NCBI RefSeq assembly: GCF_020034665.1 | Contig: NZ_JAIQDI010000002.1 | Span: 496,001 to 560,000 of the forward strand | Origin: Niabella beijingensis | GTDB lineage: Bacteria > Bacteroidota > Bacteroidia > Chitinophagales > Chitinophagaceae | Direction: 5' to 3' | DNA: 64,000 bases | In this document: positions 1 to 10,523 of the stretch, piece after piece | How positions within the stretch are numbered: the first letter of the stretch is position 1 | Layout of the letters: each line of letters opens with the position of its first letter | Made by a program: the position numbers and the translations under genes | Notes under the pieces: model-generated | Databases searched by the model: none | What the model was told of the DNA's origin: nothing | The model's input: the letters and a program-made list of their open reading frames with translations, nothing else

Positions 1-798
1 TTGAAATGGGCCACTCCGGCCTTTTTATTACTGGCAAACGGGAATATCGCCCGCGCAGGAGAGCAGATGGATGCACTGATGAAAAAGAAAAAACGGGTCC
101 GGTTTGCCATTGCCTCCGACATTCATTACGGACAGCCCGGCACCGATTATGACAATTATATAAAGAAGGCTGTTGCACGCATCAATGAAGAGCATGCCGG
201 CAACCCCTTTGATTTCTGTATGCTCAATGGTGATATCGTGCACAATGACCCCGTACATTATCCGGCCGTTAAAGATCGCATCGGGCAATTGAAGATGAAG
301 TATTATGTAACGCCCGGAAACCATGATATGGTGACCCCGGAGCATTGGGAACGCATCTGGAACCGGCCGGTAAACTATGACTTTACGGTAAACGGAACGG
401 CATTCCTTGCCGGCACCACTTCCAACGAAAAAGGGGAATACATCTGCCCCGATCTGAAATGGATGGAGGAGCGGCTGGAAGCGCACAAACGGGCAAAGAA
501 TATTTTTGTGATCGTTCATATCAACCCTGCCAAACTGACCACACACGGGATCGACTGCCCCGAATTCCTGGCGTTGCTAAAGCGGTATAAGAATGTGCGG
601 GCTGTTTTTAACGGACATGATCATGACGAGGACGGCATCAAGAAAAAAGGGGAGATCCCTTTTGTTTTTGATGCGCATGTGGGGGGCGACTGGGGTACGG
701 CCTACCGGGGGTTCCGGGTGGTGGAACTGCTGGAAGATGAAACGGTGCTGACCTATGTACTGAACCCGGATTCGAAAATAAACAACGCAACCCTGTAA
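1..798 (+). CDS. Calcineurin-like metallophosphoesterase, 5' end outside window
   Basis: The reading frame is open from base 1 and stops at 798. It carries the full metallophosphoesterase motif series: SDIHYG (DxH), NGDIVHND (GD), PGNHD, a lone His in VHINP, and the final GHDHD. Such enzymes hydrolyse phosphoesters at a two-metal centre. The first codons read LKWATPAFLLLANG, which looks like the hydrophobic part of a Tat or Sec signal peptide whose charged start lies before the window, so the protein is probably exported and this copy is 5'-truncated by the window edge. The internal KKKKR just before the first motif fits a mature-domain boundary. The substrate is unknown. Confidence 0.85.
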   Translation: MKWATPAFLLLANGNIARAGEQMDALMKKKKRVRFAIASDIHYGQPGTDYDNYIKKAVARINEEHAGNPFDFCMLNGDIVHNDPVHYPAVKDRIGQLKMKYYVTPGNHDMVTPEHWERIWNRPVNYDFTVNGTAFLAGTTSNEKGEYICPDLKWMEERLEAHKRAKNIFVIVHINPAKLTTHGIDCPEFLALLKRYKNVRAVFNGHDHDEDGIKKKGEIPFVFDAHVGGDWGTAYRGFRVVELLEDETVLTYVLNPDSKINNATL

Positions 799-989
799 CG
801 GCTGATGCCGGCCGGTTGCCAGTTCCCGGGGCAGTATCGATGTCGTCAATATCCTGAAGATAAATGATAAAGTAAGCAAGGTCAGAAAGGGGATCCTTGC
901 TGCCACGGCGGGTCCGCCGGATCTTAATGTGGTCCGCGCCAGGAATCATCGGGACGGGTGACTTCCCGGCAGCCTCAAAATATACAATA

Positions 990-1018
990 AACAAAAAAAC
1001 CGCCCGGATGGGGCGGTT
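990..1018 (-). terminator. Rho-independent terminator of tig
   Basis: An 8-bp perfect stem (998-1005 with 1011-1018, AACCGCCC/GGGCGGTT) has a 5-nt loop and, read on the minus strand, is followed by a run of T. It lies 23 bp past the trigger factor stop codon. Confidence 0.85.
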
Positions 1019-1040
1019 CTGATACACAGATCTATTTCGA

Positions 1041-2447
1041 TTAATGGTGGTGATGCTGGTGCTCACTTACCATTTTAGAAAAATCTTCAACACTGATGGT
1101 GGTTGCCTTGGGTTTTATTTTTGTTTCTGCCCATTCAAATACCTTCTGCGATTGCAGGCGGTTGTAAGCATCCTCTACATATTTCCGGTCCTTCATCATA
1201 CGGCCGATATAATCATTTACCCAGGGCTGGTCGTCGGTCATGCCCATTGCACCTCCCATGTACTGGAAGAGTTGCTGACGGGCAAAATCCCTGATCTCAT
1301 CCGGTGCCACCTGGATCCCGTTGTCGGTAACGATTTTTTCGGTGATAAGGGTCCATTTCAGCTGGTTCAGGAAAGAAGGCATCTCTGCTTCGATCTGTTC
1401 CGGGGTTTTGGCCGGCTGTGGCTCGCCGCCTTCCTGGGGCTGGTTGTTCTGTGTTGTCAGCCAATTCTTAAGGAAGGCCTCAGGGAATTCGATCTTGGTA
1501 TCATCCACCAGTTTGTGAAACAGCTGGTCGTGGATCTGGTTGCGGCTTTGCGCTGCCCAGTAGTTATAGATCTCATCTTTTACCTTGGTTCTGAATGCTT
1601 CTTCTGTAGTTACATCTCCGGCGGGATAGAGCTGGGTAAAGAAAGCTTCATCCAGTGCTCTTTTTTCCAGCAGACCAACTTTTGTGATCTCCAGTTTAAA
1701 GGTCTTGTCTTTTGTGGCAGCTTCCTCTTTATTCAATCCCAGGTCCTGGGCAATAAAATCCAGTTCCTTCTCTTCAAAAGCCGTTCCCAGCTGGATCTGG
1801 ATGCTGTCTCCGGTTTTTTTGCCGTTCAGTTCCTTGCGTACCGCCGGTGCGAAATATTTTACCAGTAAGGAATTGTCCTTTTTGATACCGTTCTCGATCT
1901 CATTGCCTTCGGCATCGGTTTCGGTAAATGTTACGTTCACTACATTGTCGTCCGCCTCAACGGTTTCCTTGTCGGTCATGTTGCCATACCGGTTCTGAAG
2001 CCGCTCTACTTCTTCGTTTATCATCTCATCGGTGATATCGATGTTATAGCCGGTGATATCGGTTTTCGCCAGATCCAGCATTTTAAAATCCGGCTTTAAA
2101 CCGATCTCAAAATGAAAGTCGTAATCACCGGGATTGTTGGCATCCAGTCTGGACATATCGTTTTCCAGCGGCAGCGGCTGGGCGAAGATGTTCACTTTGT
2201 TCGTGTCCAGGTAACCCAGTACCTCTTTATCAATGGAACGCAACACCTCATCCATAAAAAGAGAAGGTCCGTACATTTTCTTTATTAAACCTGCGGGGAC
2301 TTTTCCGGGGCGGAAGCCGGGGATATTGGCTTTCTTGCTGTACTCTTTCAGTGATTTCTCAAATCCGGGCAAATAGTCGGCTTTTTCCAGCTTTACGCTG
2401 AGTTTTTCGTGAAGAGGGCCAATTTTTTCTTGTGTAATCGTAGCCAT
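1041..2447 (-). CDS. tig: Trigger factor, ribosome-associated chaperone
   Basis: This 468-residue protein has the N-terminal ribosome-binding domain with the conserved GFRPGKVP signature near residue 45. A central FKBP-like region and a long helical C-terminal arm rich in Glu, Lys and Gln follow. Trigger factor binds ribosomal protein L23 at the exit tunnel and shields nascent chains. The C-terminus is unusual: it ends in SEHQHHHH, a natural histidine tail. The gene has its own terminator and is flanked upstream by tRNA-Leu on the same strand. Length and architecture are normal for Bacteroidota. Confidence 0.95.
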   Translation of the reverse strand: MATITQEKIGPLHEKLSVKLEKADYLPGFEKSLKEYSKKANIPGFRPGKVPAGLIKKMYGPSLFMDEVLRSIDKEVLGYLDTNKVNIFAQPLPLENDMSRLDANNPGDYDFHFEIGLKPDFKMLDLAKTDITGYNIDITDEMINEEVERLQNRYGNMTDKETVEADDNVVNVTFTETDAEGNEIENGIKKDNSLLVKYFAPAVRKELNGKKTGDSIQIQLGTAFEEKELDFIAQDLGLNKEEAATKDKTFKLEITKVGLLEKRALDEAFFTQLYPAGDVTTEEAFRTKVKDEIYNYWAAQSRNQIHDQLFHKLVDDTKIEFPEAFLKNWLTTQNNQPQEGGEPQPAKTPEQIEAEMPSFLNQLKWTLITEKIVTDNGIQVAPDEIRDFARQQLFQYMGGAMGMTDDQPWVNDYIGRMMKDRKYVEDAYNRLQSQKVFEWAETKIKPKATTISVEDFSKMVSEHQHHHH

Positions 2448-2487
2448 TTGTTTGTTTAATGTTTAAAAGCCCAAAGTCTAAGGTTAT

Positions 2488-2521
2488 CAACTTTAAACTT
2501 TAAACCTCAAACCTCAAACTT
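2488..2521. repeat. Short degenerate tandem repeat upstream of tig
   Basis: The stretch is a run of imperfect copies of TTTAAAC and ACCTCAAA between tig and tRNA-Leu. It resembles the T/C/A-rich low-complexity repeats found in other intergenic gaps of this window, such as 37731-37811. Confidence 0.5.
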
Positions 2522-2527
2522 GTGAAG

Positions 2528-2609
2528 TCCGGATGAAGGGACTCGAACCCCCACACCTTGCGGCATCAGATCCTAAGTCTGACGTGTCTACCAATTTCAC
2601 CACATCCGG
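2528..2609 (-). tRNA. tRNA-Leu(UAG)
   Basis: Read on the minus strand, the sequence folds as a class II tRNA. It has a 7-bp acceptor stem CCGGATG/CATCCGG with discriminator A, a D-arm with AATTGGTAGACACG, an anticodon stem TCAGA/TCTGA around loop CTTAGGA (anticodon TAG), a variable arm, and the T-arm GGGTTCGAGTCCC. CCA is not encoded. It reads CUA and probably other CUN leucine codons. Confidence 0.95.
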
Positions 2610-2858
2610 ATAAGAACTTTATTTCGGGCTGCAAATGTAGTACATTCTCGCTTAAAAAATCAGATTTTCCGGCAACAATCCGGATTTTTTGTCGGCGTTG
2701 TAAAAGCCGGTTTATAACAGGAGTTACCGGCCATTGAAACCCTGTAAGAACCAGCACTTTATCACATAAAAAAGGTGCCCGATGGAAAAATCTGTAATTT
2801 TAGCGGGAGGAATGCATGTTCAAAGCAATAAAAGGAAGAGGAGTGTGCCTAATATTAC

Positions 2859-5126
2859 ATGAAAACCGTAGAGCAAAAACCTAAATATAGTCTTAACGAA
2901 GAGCAGGAGAAAAAACTGATTTTAAGGGAATACCGTTCCTTACTGCGTGCCCTTAAAGATAAAATAAAGCCGGGAGATAAGGACATTCTCCGCCGGGCTT
3001 TTGAAATGGCCGCGGATGCGCACAGCAGTATGCGCCGCAAAAGCGGTGAACCTTATATTCTGCATCCGATTGCAGTGGCAAAGATCTGTGTGGAAGAGAT
3101 CGGCCTCGGCGTGCGCTCCACGGTTTGTGCGCTGCTGCACGATACGGTGGAAGATACGGATATAACGTTGCAGGATATTGAACGGGAGTTCGGATCGGAG
3201 ATCGCGCGCATTGTGGACGGACTGACCAAAATATCCAATGTTATTGACTCTTCTGCCTCACAACAGGCGGAAAATTTTAAGAAGATCCTTCTTACCCTTA
3301 CGGATGACCCGAGGGTGATCCTGATAAAGCTCGCCGACCGCCTGAACAACATGCGGACGCTGGACAGCATGAAGCGGGAAAAGCAACTGAAGATCGCTTC
3401 GGAGACCGTTTATATTTTTGCGCCGCTGGCCCACCGGATGGGATTGTACAGCATTAAAACGGAGCTGGAAGATCTGGCCATGAAATACCTGGAGCCGGAT
3501 ACCTATAAAGAGATTGCCAAGAAGCTGGCCGAAACCAGACGCGACCGGACCCGTTATATCAATGAGTTTATAAAGCCCATCAAGGAAAAGCTGGAGAAAA
3601 ATACATTTGATTTTGAAATATACGGCCGCCCGAAAAACATCCATTCCATCTGGAACAAAATGAAAAAAAAGGGCGTGACGTTTGAGGAAGTGTATGATCT
3701 TTTTGCCATCCGAATCATCCTGAACTCGCCGCCCGAGCGGGAGAAAGAGGATTGCTGGAAGGTGTATTCCCTGATCACCGATGAATATACCCCTTCGATC
3801 GAACGGCTGCGCGACTGGGTAAGCAATCCGAAGTCGAACGGATATGAGGCGCTGCACACTACGGTAATGGGCCCCCGCGGAAAATGGGTGGAAGTGCAGA
3901 TCCGTACAAAACGGATGAACGAGATTGCCGAGAAAGGACTGGCGGCTCACTGGAAATACAAGGAGGGCAGCGCTAATGAGAACCGGTTCGACAAATGGTT
4001 CCAGCAGATCCGCGAAGTGCTGTACAACCAGGATGCCGATAGTGTCGATTTCCTGCAGGATTTCAAAATGAGCTTCCTTACGGAAGAGATCTATATTTAC
4101 ACTCCTAAAGGCGATATTAAAATGCTGCCGGTAGGCAGTACGGCGCTGGATTTTGCCTTTGCCATCCATACCGCCATCGGGGCCAAAACCATCGGGGCAA
4201 AGGTCAATCATAAACTGGTCCCCATCAGCTATAAACTGCGGAGTGGTGACCAGGTGGAGATCATCACCAGTAACAAGCAAACCCCCTCCGAAGACTGGCT
4301 GTCATTTGTTGTTACGGCCAAGGCCAAAGCCAAGGTAAAAGAAGCGCTGAAAGAGGAAAAGAAAAAAGTGGCGGATGAGGGCCGCTATACCATCCAGCGG
4401 AAGCTGGAAGGCATGGGAGTGTCCATGCAACAGGCCAACCTCGATGAGCTGGTTCAGTTTTATAAACTGCATTCCAACCTGGAACTGTTCTACCAGGTAG
4501 CCATCAAGAATATCGACCTCCGGGAATTAAAAGAGTTCAAGGTGATCGGGGACCGGATCGAATATCCGCGGCCCGTCAAGATCGTACAGGAAAACAAGAT
4601 CGAAAGTCATACACCGGCATCCAGCAGTAATAAACAGGATACCGAACTGATCATCTTTGGCGAGAGCAGTGATAAGATCATGTACCACCTGGCCAATTGC
4701 TGCAAACCCATTCCGGGGGATGACGTTTTTGGTTTTATCACCACGGGGAAAGGACTGGCGATACACCGCACCAACTGCCCGAACGCGCCCAAGCTGCTGG
4801 CCAACTACGGCCACCGGATCGTAAAAACCAAGTGGGCCAAGAACAAGGAGATCTCCTTCCTCACCGGTGTTCGGATCATCGGTATGGATGACGTGGGCGT
4901 GGTAAGCAAGATCACCAGCCTCATCTCCGCAGAGCTGAAAATAAATATTGCGGCACTTACCATCGAAGCATCTGAAGGCCTGTTCGAGGGGAATATCAAA
5001 GTATATGTGCACGATAAGGAAGAGCTGGATGAGCTGGTGAACCGGCTGAAGGACCTCAGCGGGATTGAATCGGTAGAGCGCTATGACACGGAGGATCTCC
5101 CCGGAAATGCCGCCGCGCAAAAGTAA
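2859..5126 (+). CDS. spoT: Bifunctional (p)ppGpp synthetase/hydrolase, RelA/SpoT family
   Basis: This 755-residue protein has the full long-RSH layout. An N-terminal HD hydrolase domain carries ALLHDTVEDT (about residues 90-99). The synthetase domain has YDLFAIRI, SNGYEALHT and VEVQIRT (about 280-350). A TGS domain (IYIYTPKGDI, near 410) and a C-terminal ACT domain (about 675-745) follow. Because the HD motif is intact it should both make and degrade (p)ppGpp and be the main stringent-response enzyme. It stands alone; a weak TAnnTTTG-like box lies about 65 bp upstream of the ATG. Confidence 0.95.
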   Translation: MKTVEQKPKYSLNEEQEKKLILREYRSLLRALKDKIKPGDKDILRRAFEMAADAHSSMRRKSGEPYILHPIAVAKICVEEIGLGVRSTVCALLHDTVEDTDITLQDIEREFGSEIARIVDGLTKISNVIDSSASQQAENFKKILLTLTDDPRVILIKLADRLNNMRTLDSMKREKQLKIASETVYIFAPLAHRMGLYSIKTELEDLAMKYLEPDTYKEIAKKLAETRRDRTRYINEFIKPIKEKLEKNTFDFEIYGRPKNIHSIWNKMKKKGVTFEEVYDLFAIRIILNSPPEREKEDCWKVYSLITDEYTPSIERLRDWVSNPKSNGYEALHTTVMGPRGKWVEVQIRTKRMNEIAEKGLAAHWKYKEGSANENRFDKWFQQIREVLYNQDADSVDFLQDFKMSFLTEEIYIYTPKGDIKMLPVGSTALDFAFAIHTAIGAKTIGAKVNHKLVPISYKLRSGDQVEIITSNKQTPSEDWLSFVVTAKAKAKVKEALKEEKKKVADEGRYTIQRKLEGMGVSMQQANLDELVQFYKLHSNLELFYQVAIKNIDLRELKEFKVIGDRIEYPRPVKIVQENKIESHTPASSSNKQDTELIIFGESSDKIMYHLANCCKPIPGDDVFGFITTGKGLAIHRTNCPNAPKLLANYGHRIVKTKWAKNKEISFLTGVRIIGMDDVGVVSKITSLISAELKINIAALTIEASEGLFEGNIKVYVHDKEELDELVNRLKDLSGIESVERYDTEDLPGNAAAQK

Positions 5127-5193
5127 CTGCCGCTAACAGCTATTAGCTTTTCCTGAGGGCCGAACACCGGAAGGGATCCCCTGTTATCCATGA

Positions 5194-6585
<1,392 letters not shown>

Positions 6586-6669
6586 TTCGTAAAAAATCAG
6601 TTTAAAAATTTGGAGAATTAAAAACTTCGATTAAAATTTACACTTTCAATTATAGTTTTTATTTAGGTT

Positions 6670-7089
6670 ATGGCAAAATCAAATAAGTCAACGGGAACAG
6701 ACAAGAAGACAAGCGCAGGGAATGCGCCTGCAGACAAGGCTTCCTCAAAGGCGAAAAAGAAAGAGGACGAATTAGAAGAAGATGATGATCTTTACGAAGA
6801 AGATGACGAAGCTCCGAAGAGTAAAAAAGGAAAGGCTTCAAAGGACGATGATGATGAGGATGATGACGATTTTGAAGAGGATGACGAATGGGAAAAAGTT
6901 GAAGAAGAGGAAGACTGGGATAAGGATTTTGAAGAATTCGATATTCCGAAGTCCAAGTCAAAATCCAGTGATGGCAAGGGTAAGAAATCCTATGATGAGG
7001 ACGAGGAGGATTTTAAGCCGGATGAAGAATTTGATGACCTGTTTGGGAATAACGATGATGATTTTGACGACGACGATGACTTCAGATAA
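6670..7089 (+). CDS. Small highly acidic low-complexity protein of unknown function
   Basis: This 139-residue protein starts with a short Lys/Ser/Thr-rich basic segment (residues 1-40). It then becomes almost entirely Asp and Glu with interspersed Lys and a few Phe/Trp (for example EWEKVEEEEDWDKDFEEFD), and ends in DDDFDDDDDF. No signal peptide, membrane segment or catalytic motif is visible, so it is probably disordered. It lies between purA and pabB on one strand. A charged disordered tail resembles the acidic tail of Firmicutes RpoE (delta), but there is no evidence of homology. The steady codon phase and an ATG at the expected spacing argue that it is expressed. Confidence 0.7.
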   Translation: MAKSNKSTGTDKKTSAGNAPADKASSKAKKKEDELEEDDDLYEEDDEAPKSKKGKASKDDDDEDDDDFEEDDEWEKVEEEEDWDKDFEEFDIPKSKSKSSDGKGKKSYDEDEEDFKPDEEFDDLFGNNDDDFDDDDDFR

Positions 7090-7181
7090 GGTCAACGTGA
7101 TTTTAATACAACGCATTGGATAATGAACTGACAGCAGGGGTCGATTTTCCGTTATATGACACCGTCTTAGTAAAGGCAAAA

Positions 7182-8408
7182 GTGTTAAACTGGTTGAAAC
7201 AGTTTAACACTTTTTGTTTTCTGGATTCCTGCAGTATGCCGGGGCAGGATATCGAATTTCTTGCAGGCGCCGGCATCCGCAATGCCCTGCAGCTTACAGC
7301 ATCGGATCCGCTTACGGTATTCGACCGGTTTTTAAAAGATGGCGGAAGATGGCTCTTCGGGCACTGGAATTATGAACTGCCCGGGGGCGGCAGCGGACAA
7401 AAAGAACAGGATCCCGGAAAGCGTTTGTTTCCGGAGGCTTTTTTCTTTGAACCCGAATGGCTGATCATTGCCCGGAAGGACCGTCTTTGGATACAGGGCC
7501 CCCGGCCGGAACAGTTATATGCTGCACTGATGAATACGGAGGTGCCGGATCCGGAGCGGACACAGCTGCAGCAGCCTGTCCGTTCGGAAGTCAGCCGGGA
7601 GGAATACCTGGAAACCATACGACGGCTTCAGGAGCACCTGCATCGTGGTGATTGCTATGAGATCAATTATTGCATCGGCTTTTTTGCGGAAGCAGCGGCT
7701 ATTGATCCGTTCGACGTGTACCGGCGGCTCTCCCGTTACTCTCCCAACCCCTTCTCCGGCTTATACCGGCTAAAAGATCAGTGGCTGATCTGTGCCAGCC
7801 CTGAACGGTTTTTAAAAAAAGAAGGCCCTTTGCTCATCAGTCAGCCGATCAAGGGTACACTTAAAAGAAACGCAGTAACCGCCGGCGACCTGGAAGCGGA
7901 ACAACGGCAGCTTTTTGAAAGCAAGAAGGACCGGGCGGAAAATGTAATGATCGTGGACCTGGTTCGTAATGATCTTTCGCGTATTTGTGAGGAAAGCAGC
8001 GTTAAAGTAGATGAGTTATTTGGTATTTACAGTTTTCCGCAGGTACATCAGATGATCTCCACGATTTCGGGAAAAGTGAACGCATCGGTTGACATGAGCG
8101 GGATCTTGGCGGCTACATTCCCCATGGGCTCCATGACCGGTGCTCCCAAGGTGCGTGTGCAGCAGCTGATCGATCAGTATGAGAAATCGGCCCGGGGCAT
8201 TTTTTCCGGGGCCGTCGGATATATCCGGCCCGACGGCGATTTTGATTTTAATGTGGTCATCCGGAGTATCATGTACAATGCCTCCTCCGGGTACCTTTCC
8301 TATAAGGTAGGATCGGGGATCACCATCTACAGCGATCCGGAACAGGAATGGGAAGAGTGCCTGTTAAAAGCTGCCGCTATCCGGGCGGTGCTGGAAGGCA
8401 AGGGCTAA
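7182..8408 (+). CDS. pabB: Aminodeoxychorismate synthase component I
   Basis: This is a chorismate-binding enzyme that aminates chorismate to 4-amino-4-deoxychorismate on the folate route. The C-terminal half carries the family signatures: PIKGTLKRN (the PIKGT form is typical of PabB, while TrpE usually has PIAGT), ENVMIVDLVRND, FPMGSMTGAPK and YKVGSGITIYSDP. The frame is open from a TTG at 7116, but the GTG at 7182 gives the start MLNWLKQFN, which fits the family better. No glutaminase partner (PabA/TrpG) is adjacent. The gene converges on the LytT-type regulator gene. Confidence 0.88.
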   Translation: MLNWLKQFNTFCFLDSCSMPGQDIEFLAGAGIRNALQLTASDPLTVFDRFLKDGGRWLFGHWNYELPGGGSGQKEQDPGKRLFPEAFFFEPEWLIIARKDRLWIQGPRPEQLYAALMNTEVPDPERTQLQQPVRSEVSREEYLETIRRLQEHLHRGDCYEINYCIGFFAEAAAIDPFDVYRRLSRYSPNPFSGLYRLKDQWLICASPERFLKKEGPLLISQPIKGTLKRNAVTAGDLEAEQRQLFESKKDRAENVMIVDLVRNDLSRICEESSVKVDELFGIYSFPQVHQMISTISGKVNASVDMSGILAATFPMGSMTGAPKVRVQQLIDQYEKSARGIFSGAVGYIRPDGDFDFNVVIRSIMYNASSGYLSYKVGSGITIYSDPEQEWEECLLKAAAIRAVLEGKG

Positions 8409-8457
8409 ATGAGCGACCTGCCGTACAGCCTGCAGTCATTATTGAATGATATTTCTT

Positions 8458-9180
8458 TTAGTAACGATTTCCTTCAAGCCGCTTTACCGCCTGCAGAAAA
8501 GCTTCCCGGTAAGATTCGCTGAGCGGAAGCTCTGTGGAGCCGATGTAGATCAGGTCTCTTTTTATGACGGTTATTTTATCGAGGGCAACCAGGTAGGATT
8601 TATGTGTCCGGGCAAAAGCCCCGCCGGGCAGTTTTTCTTCCATTGATTTTATGGTCATTCTTGTAAGGACCGGTTTGGGATCAGTATCCAGATGGATCTT
8701 TATATAGTCCTTCAGTCCTTCGATATAGGTAATGGCCGCGATCGTTACTTTTACCAGTGTGTATTCCACATTTACAAACAGGTGCTGTGCGGGTGGTTCC
8801 CCGCCGGGAGATTTTGTTTTTTTTAACTGGTGCAGTTCCAGTGCGCGGTTACAGGCCTTTAAGATCCGCTCGAAGCTGAAAGGTTTCAGAATATAGTCGA
8901 CCACATTCAGCTCAAATCCCTGCAGCGCATATTTTTCATATGCCGTAACCATAATGACCATCGGGGGATGCTCCAGGGCGCTGAGGAACTGGATGCCGCT
9001 GATCCCGGGCATCTGGATATCCATAAACAATAGATCAATGGAATCGGTCTGCAGGTACTGCGACAGCTCCAGTGCATTCTTACACGTGCGCACTACTTCA
9101 ATAAAAGGGATCTGGTTCAGATTATCCAGCAACAGTTCGCGGATGAGGGGCTCATCGTCTACAATTATGGTTCGGATCAT
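8458..9180 (-). CDS. LytTR-type response regulator
   Basis: This 240-residue regulator has an N-terminal receiver domain with the acidic pair VDDE, the phosphoacceptor Asp54 in LFMDIQMPG, the switch Thr in MVTAYEKYA and Lys in YILKPFS. A C-terminal LytTR DNA-binding domain spans about residues 140-240 (TYIEGLKDYIKIH and RTHKSYLVALDKI). Its start overlaps the stop of the histidine kinase gene as ATGA, so the two are translationally coupled. The target genes are not evident. The small membrane protein and the ABC exporter downstream are candidates by proximity only. Confidence 0.92.
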   Translation of the reverse strand: MIRTIIVDDEPLIRELLLDNLNQIPFIEVVRTCKNALELSQYLQTDSIDLLFMDIQMPGISGIQFLSALEHPPMVIMVTAYEKYALQGFELNVVDYILKPFSFERILKACNRALELHQLKKTKSPGGEPPAQHLFVNVEYTLVKVTIAAITYIEGLKDYIKIHLDTDPKPVLTRMTIKSMEEKLPGGAFARTHKSYLVALDKITVIKRDLIYIGSTELPLSESYREAFLQAVKRLEGNRY

Positions 9181-10190
9181 ACCAGGTCAAGTTTTAAACA
9201 AACATGAAATATATTATCCTCCCGGTTGATCTTTAATTCGTGCTTTCCGGGATACAACAGCTCCAGCCGGGAAATTACATTTTTTAATCCTACCCCGGAA
9301 TGCGCATCGTTTGTGCCGGCCTGCTGTACCGGAATACTGTTCCACACTTCAAAATACAGGATGTTCTTTATAAGCTCGAGCCGGATCTTTATAAATGCAG
9401 CGGCTTCCTGCACGGCGCTGTGTTTAAATGCATTTTCAACAAACGGGATCAGCAGCATGGGCTCGATCACGTGGTGTCCGTCTGCGGCTTCAATATGGTC
9501 GTCGATCTGCAGATCAGCGCCAAAGCGCATCCGTTGTAATGAGATATAGCTTTTCAGGTGTTCCGTTTCGCTTTCCAGTTTTACTTTCTGGCCTTGTGTA
9601 TCGTATACGATGTAGCGCATAAACTCGGCAAGTGTGATCAGTGCCGGTTCCAGCTGTTCGGACCGTTTCCTTGCCAGTGCTACCAGGTTGGTCATTACAT
9701 TAAAAAGAAAATGCGGACTGATCTGGGAACGGAGGAATTTCAGTTCGGTCATAAGCATGGTCGCTTCCTTTTCCCGTTGCTTCCGTTCAAACCGGATCCG
9801 GTCAATAACTTTCCGGAAAACGATACTGATGAACAATATGCCCACAGAAGGTGCAAAAGAAAAGCGGTAGATGCTGGGGTTCTGTAATAACTCCGGGTAC
9901 CAGGTGCGCAGGATACAGAACTTCAATGCAAAGGACATCCCGGTAAGGCATATCGCAAAAAGGATATAAAGCGGCCAGCGCCTTTTTGTGAGAAATGACG
10001 GAACCAGGTAGAACGCATTTGTATAAAACAACAGCAGGTGAATGACACCAAATGCGGTAAAAAGCACCCCGGGCAAAAGCCCTACCTGGTATCCGTTACC
10101 GGCATCACCAATGAAATAGGGGAGCAGTAAAAGAGCGCTCCAGATCAGCACATGAAGTGCCCCGTTGATATGTTGTTTTTTGATGATCAT
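9177..10190 (-). CDS. Sensor histidine kinase, LytS/YehU-type
   Basis: Four hydrophobic membrane segments fill residues 10-125. They are followed by a basic linker and the His_kinase domain with phosphoacceptor His160 in SQISPHFLFN. The ATP-binding part shows PMLLIPFVENAFKHS and GVGLKNVISRLELLY. The frame extends to a TTG at 10214, but the ATG at 10190 (MIIKKQH) is the better start and gives 337 residues. It phosphorylates the response regulator encoded by the overlapping gene 9178-9180. No large extracellular sensor domain is present, so the signal is probably sensed within the membrane. Confidence 0.92.
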   Translation of the reverse strand: MIIKKQHINGALHVLIWSALLLLPYFIGDAGNGYQVGLLPGVLFTAFGVIHLLLFYTNAFYLVPSFLTKRRWPLYILFAICLTGMSFALKFCILRTWYPELLQNPSIYRFSFAPSVGILFISIVFRKVIDRIRFERKQREKEATMLMTELKFLRSQISPHFLFNVMTNLVALARKRSEQLEPALITLAEFMRYIVYDTQGQKVKLESETEHLKSYISLQRMRFGADLQIDDHIEAADGHHVIEPMLLIPFVENAFKHSAVQEAAAFIKIRLELIKNILYFEVWNSIPVQQAGTNDAHSGVGLKNVISRLELLYPGKHELKINREDNIFHVCLKLDLV

Positions 10191-10332
10191 GCCGGAAGAG
10201 CCGTCTGCAGACAACGATTAAAGCTACAAATTTTTAAATGACTTTCCCCTGGTTGTATCCCGGACTGTCGCCGGCCTTCAAATGAAAGGTTACCCCTCCC
10301 GCTACCAGTGTTGCGAACGGAGCCGCTTATGA

Positions 10333-10358
10333 CAGTTCCGGAAGCGCATCCGGAACTG
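10333..10358. repeat. Perfect 10-bp inverted repeat (hairpin)
   Basis: CAGTTCCGGA and TCCGGAACTG flank a 6-nt loop. Neither strand has a T-run, so it is not a standard terminator. It lies in the 333-bp gap between the kinase start and the small membrane protein gene, and shares the TTCCGG core with the hairpin at 10471-10503. Confidence 0.7.
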
Positions 10359-10470
10359 CCGGATCAGGTGGCGGTGATACAACCGGTTTGCCAGGCGGAT
10401 CAGGTACTTCACGGGATGACTTTTATAGATCCTGCAGGATACCCTTATTCTGGAGCCCCTGTTCTTTTTC

Positions 10471-10503
10471 CCGGACCGGAAGCTGTCGGAGCTTCCGGTC
10501 CGG
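10471..10503. repeat. Perfect 14-bp inverted repeat (hairpin)
   Basis: CCGGACCGGAAGCT (10471-10484) and its exact complement (10490-10503) flank a 5-nt loop GTCGG. This is a very stable stem without a U-tract, 21 bp beyond the stop codon of the small membrane protein gene. It could protect the 3' end, act as a Rho-aided stop, or be a REP-like element. Apart from this and the 10333 hairpin, I see nothing in 10191-10523. Confidence 0.75.
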
Positions 10504-10523
10504 AAACGGATCACTGGTACGGG

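Noticed and set aside
799..989. Possible small gene after the phosphoesterase
   Set aside because: Frames exist on both strands but none has a start, composition or homology I can support.
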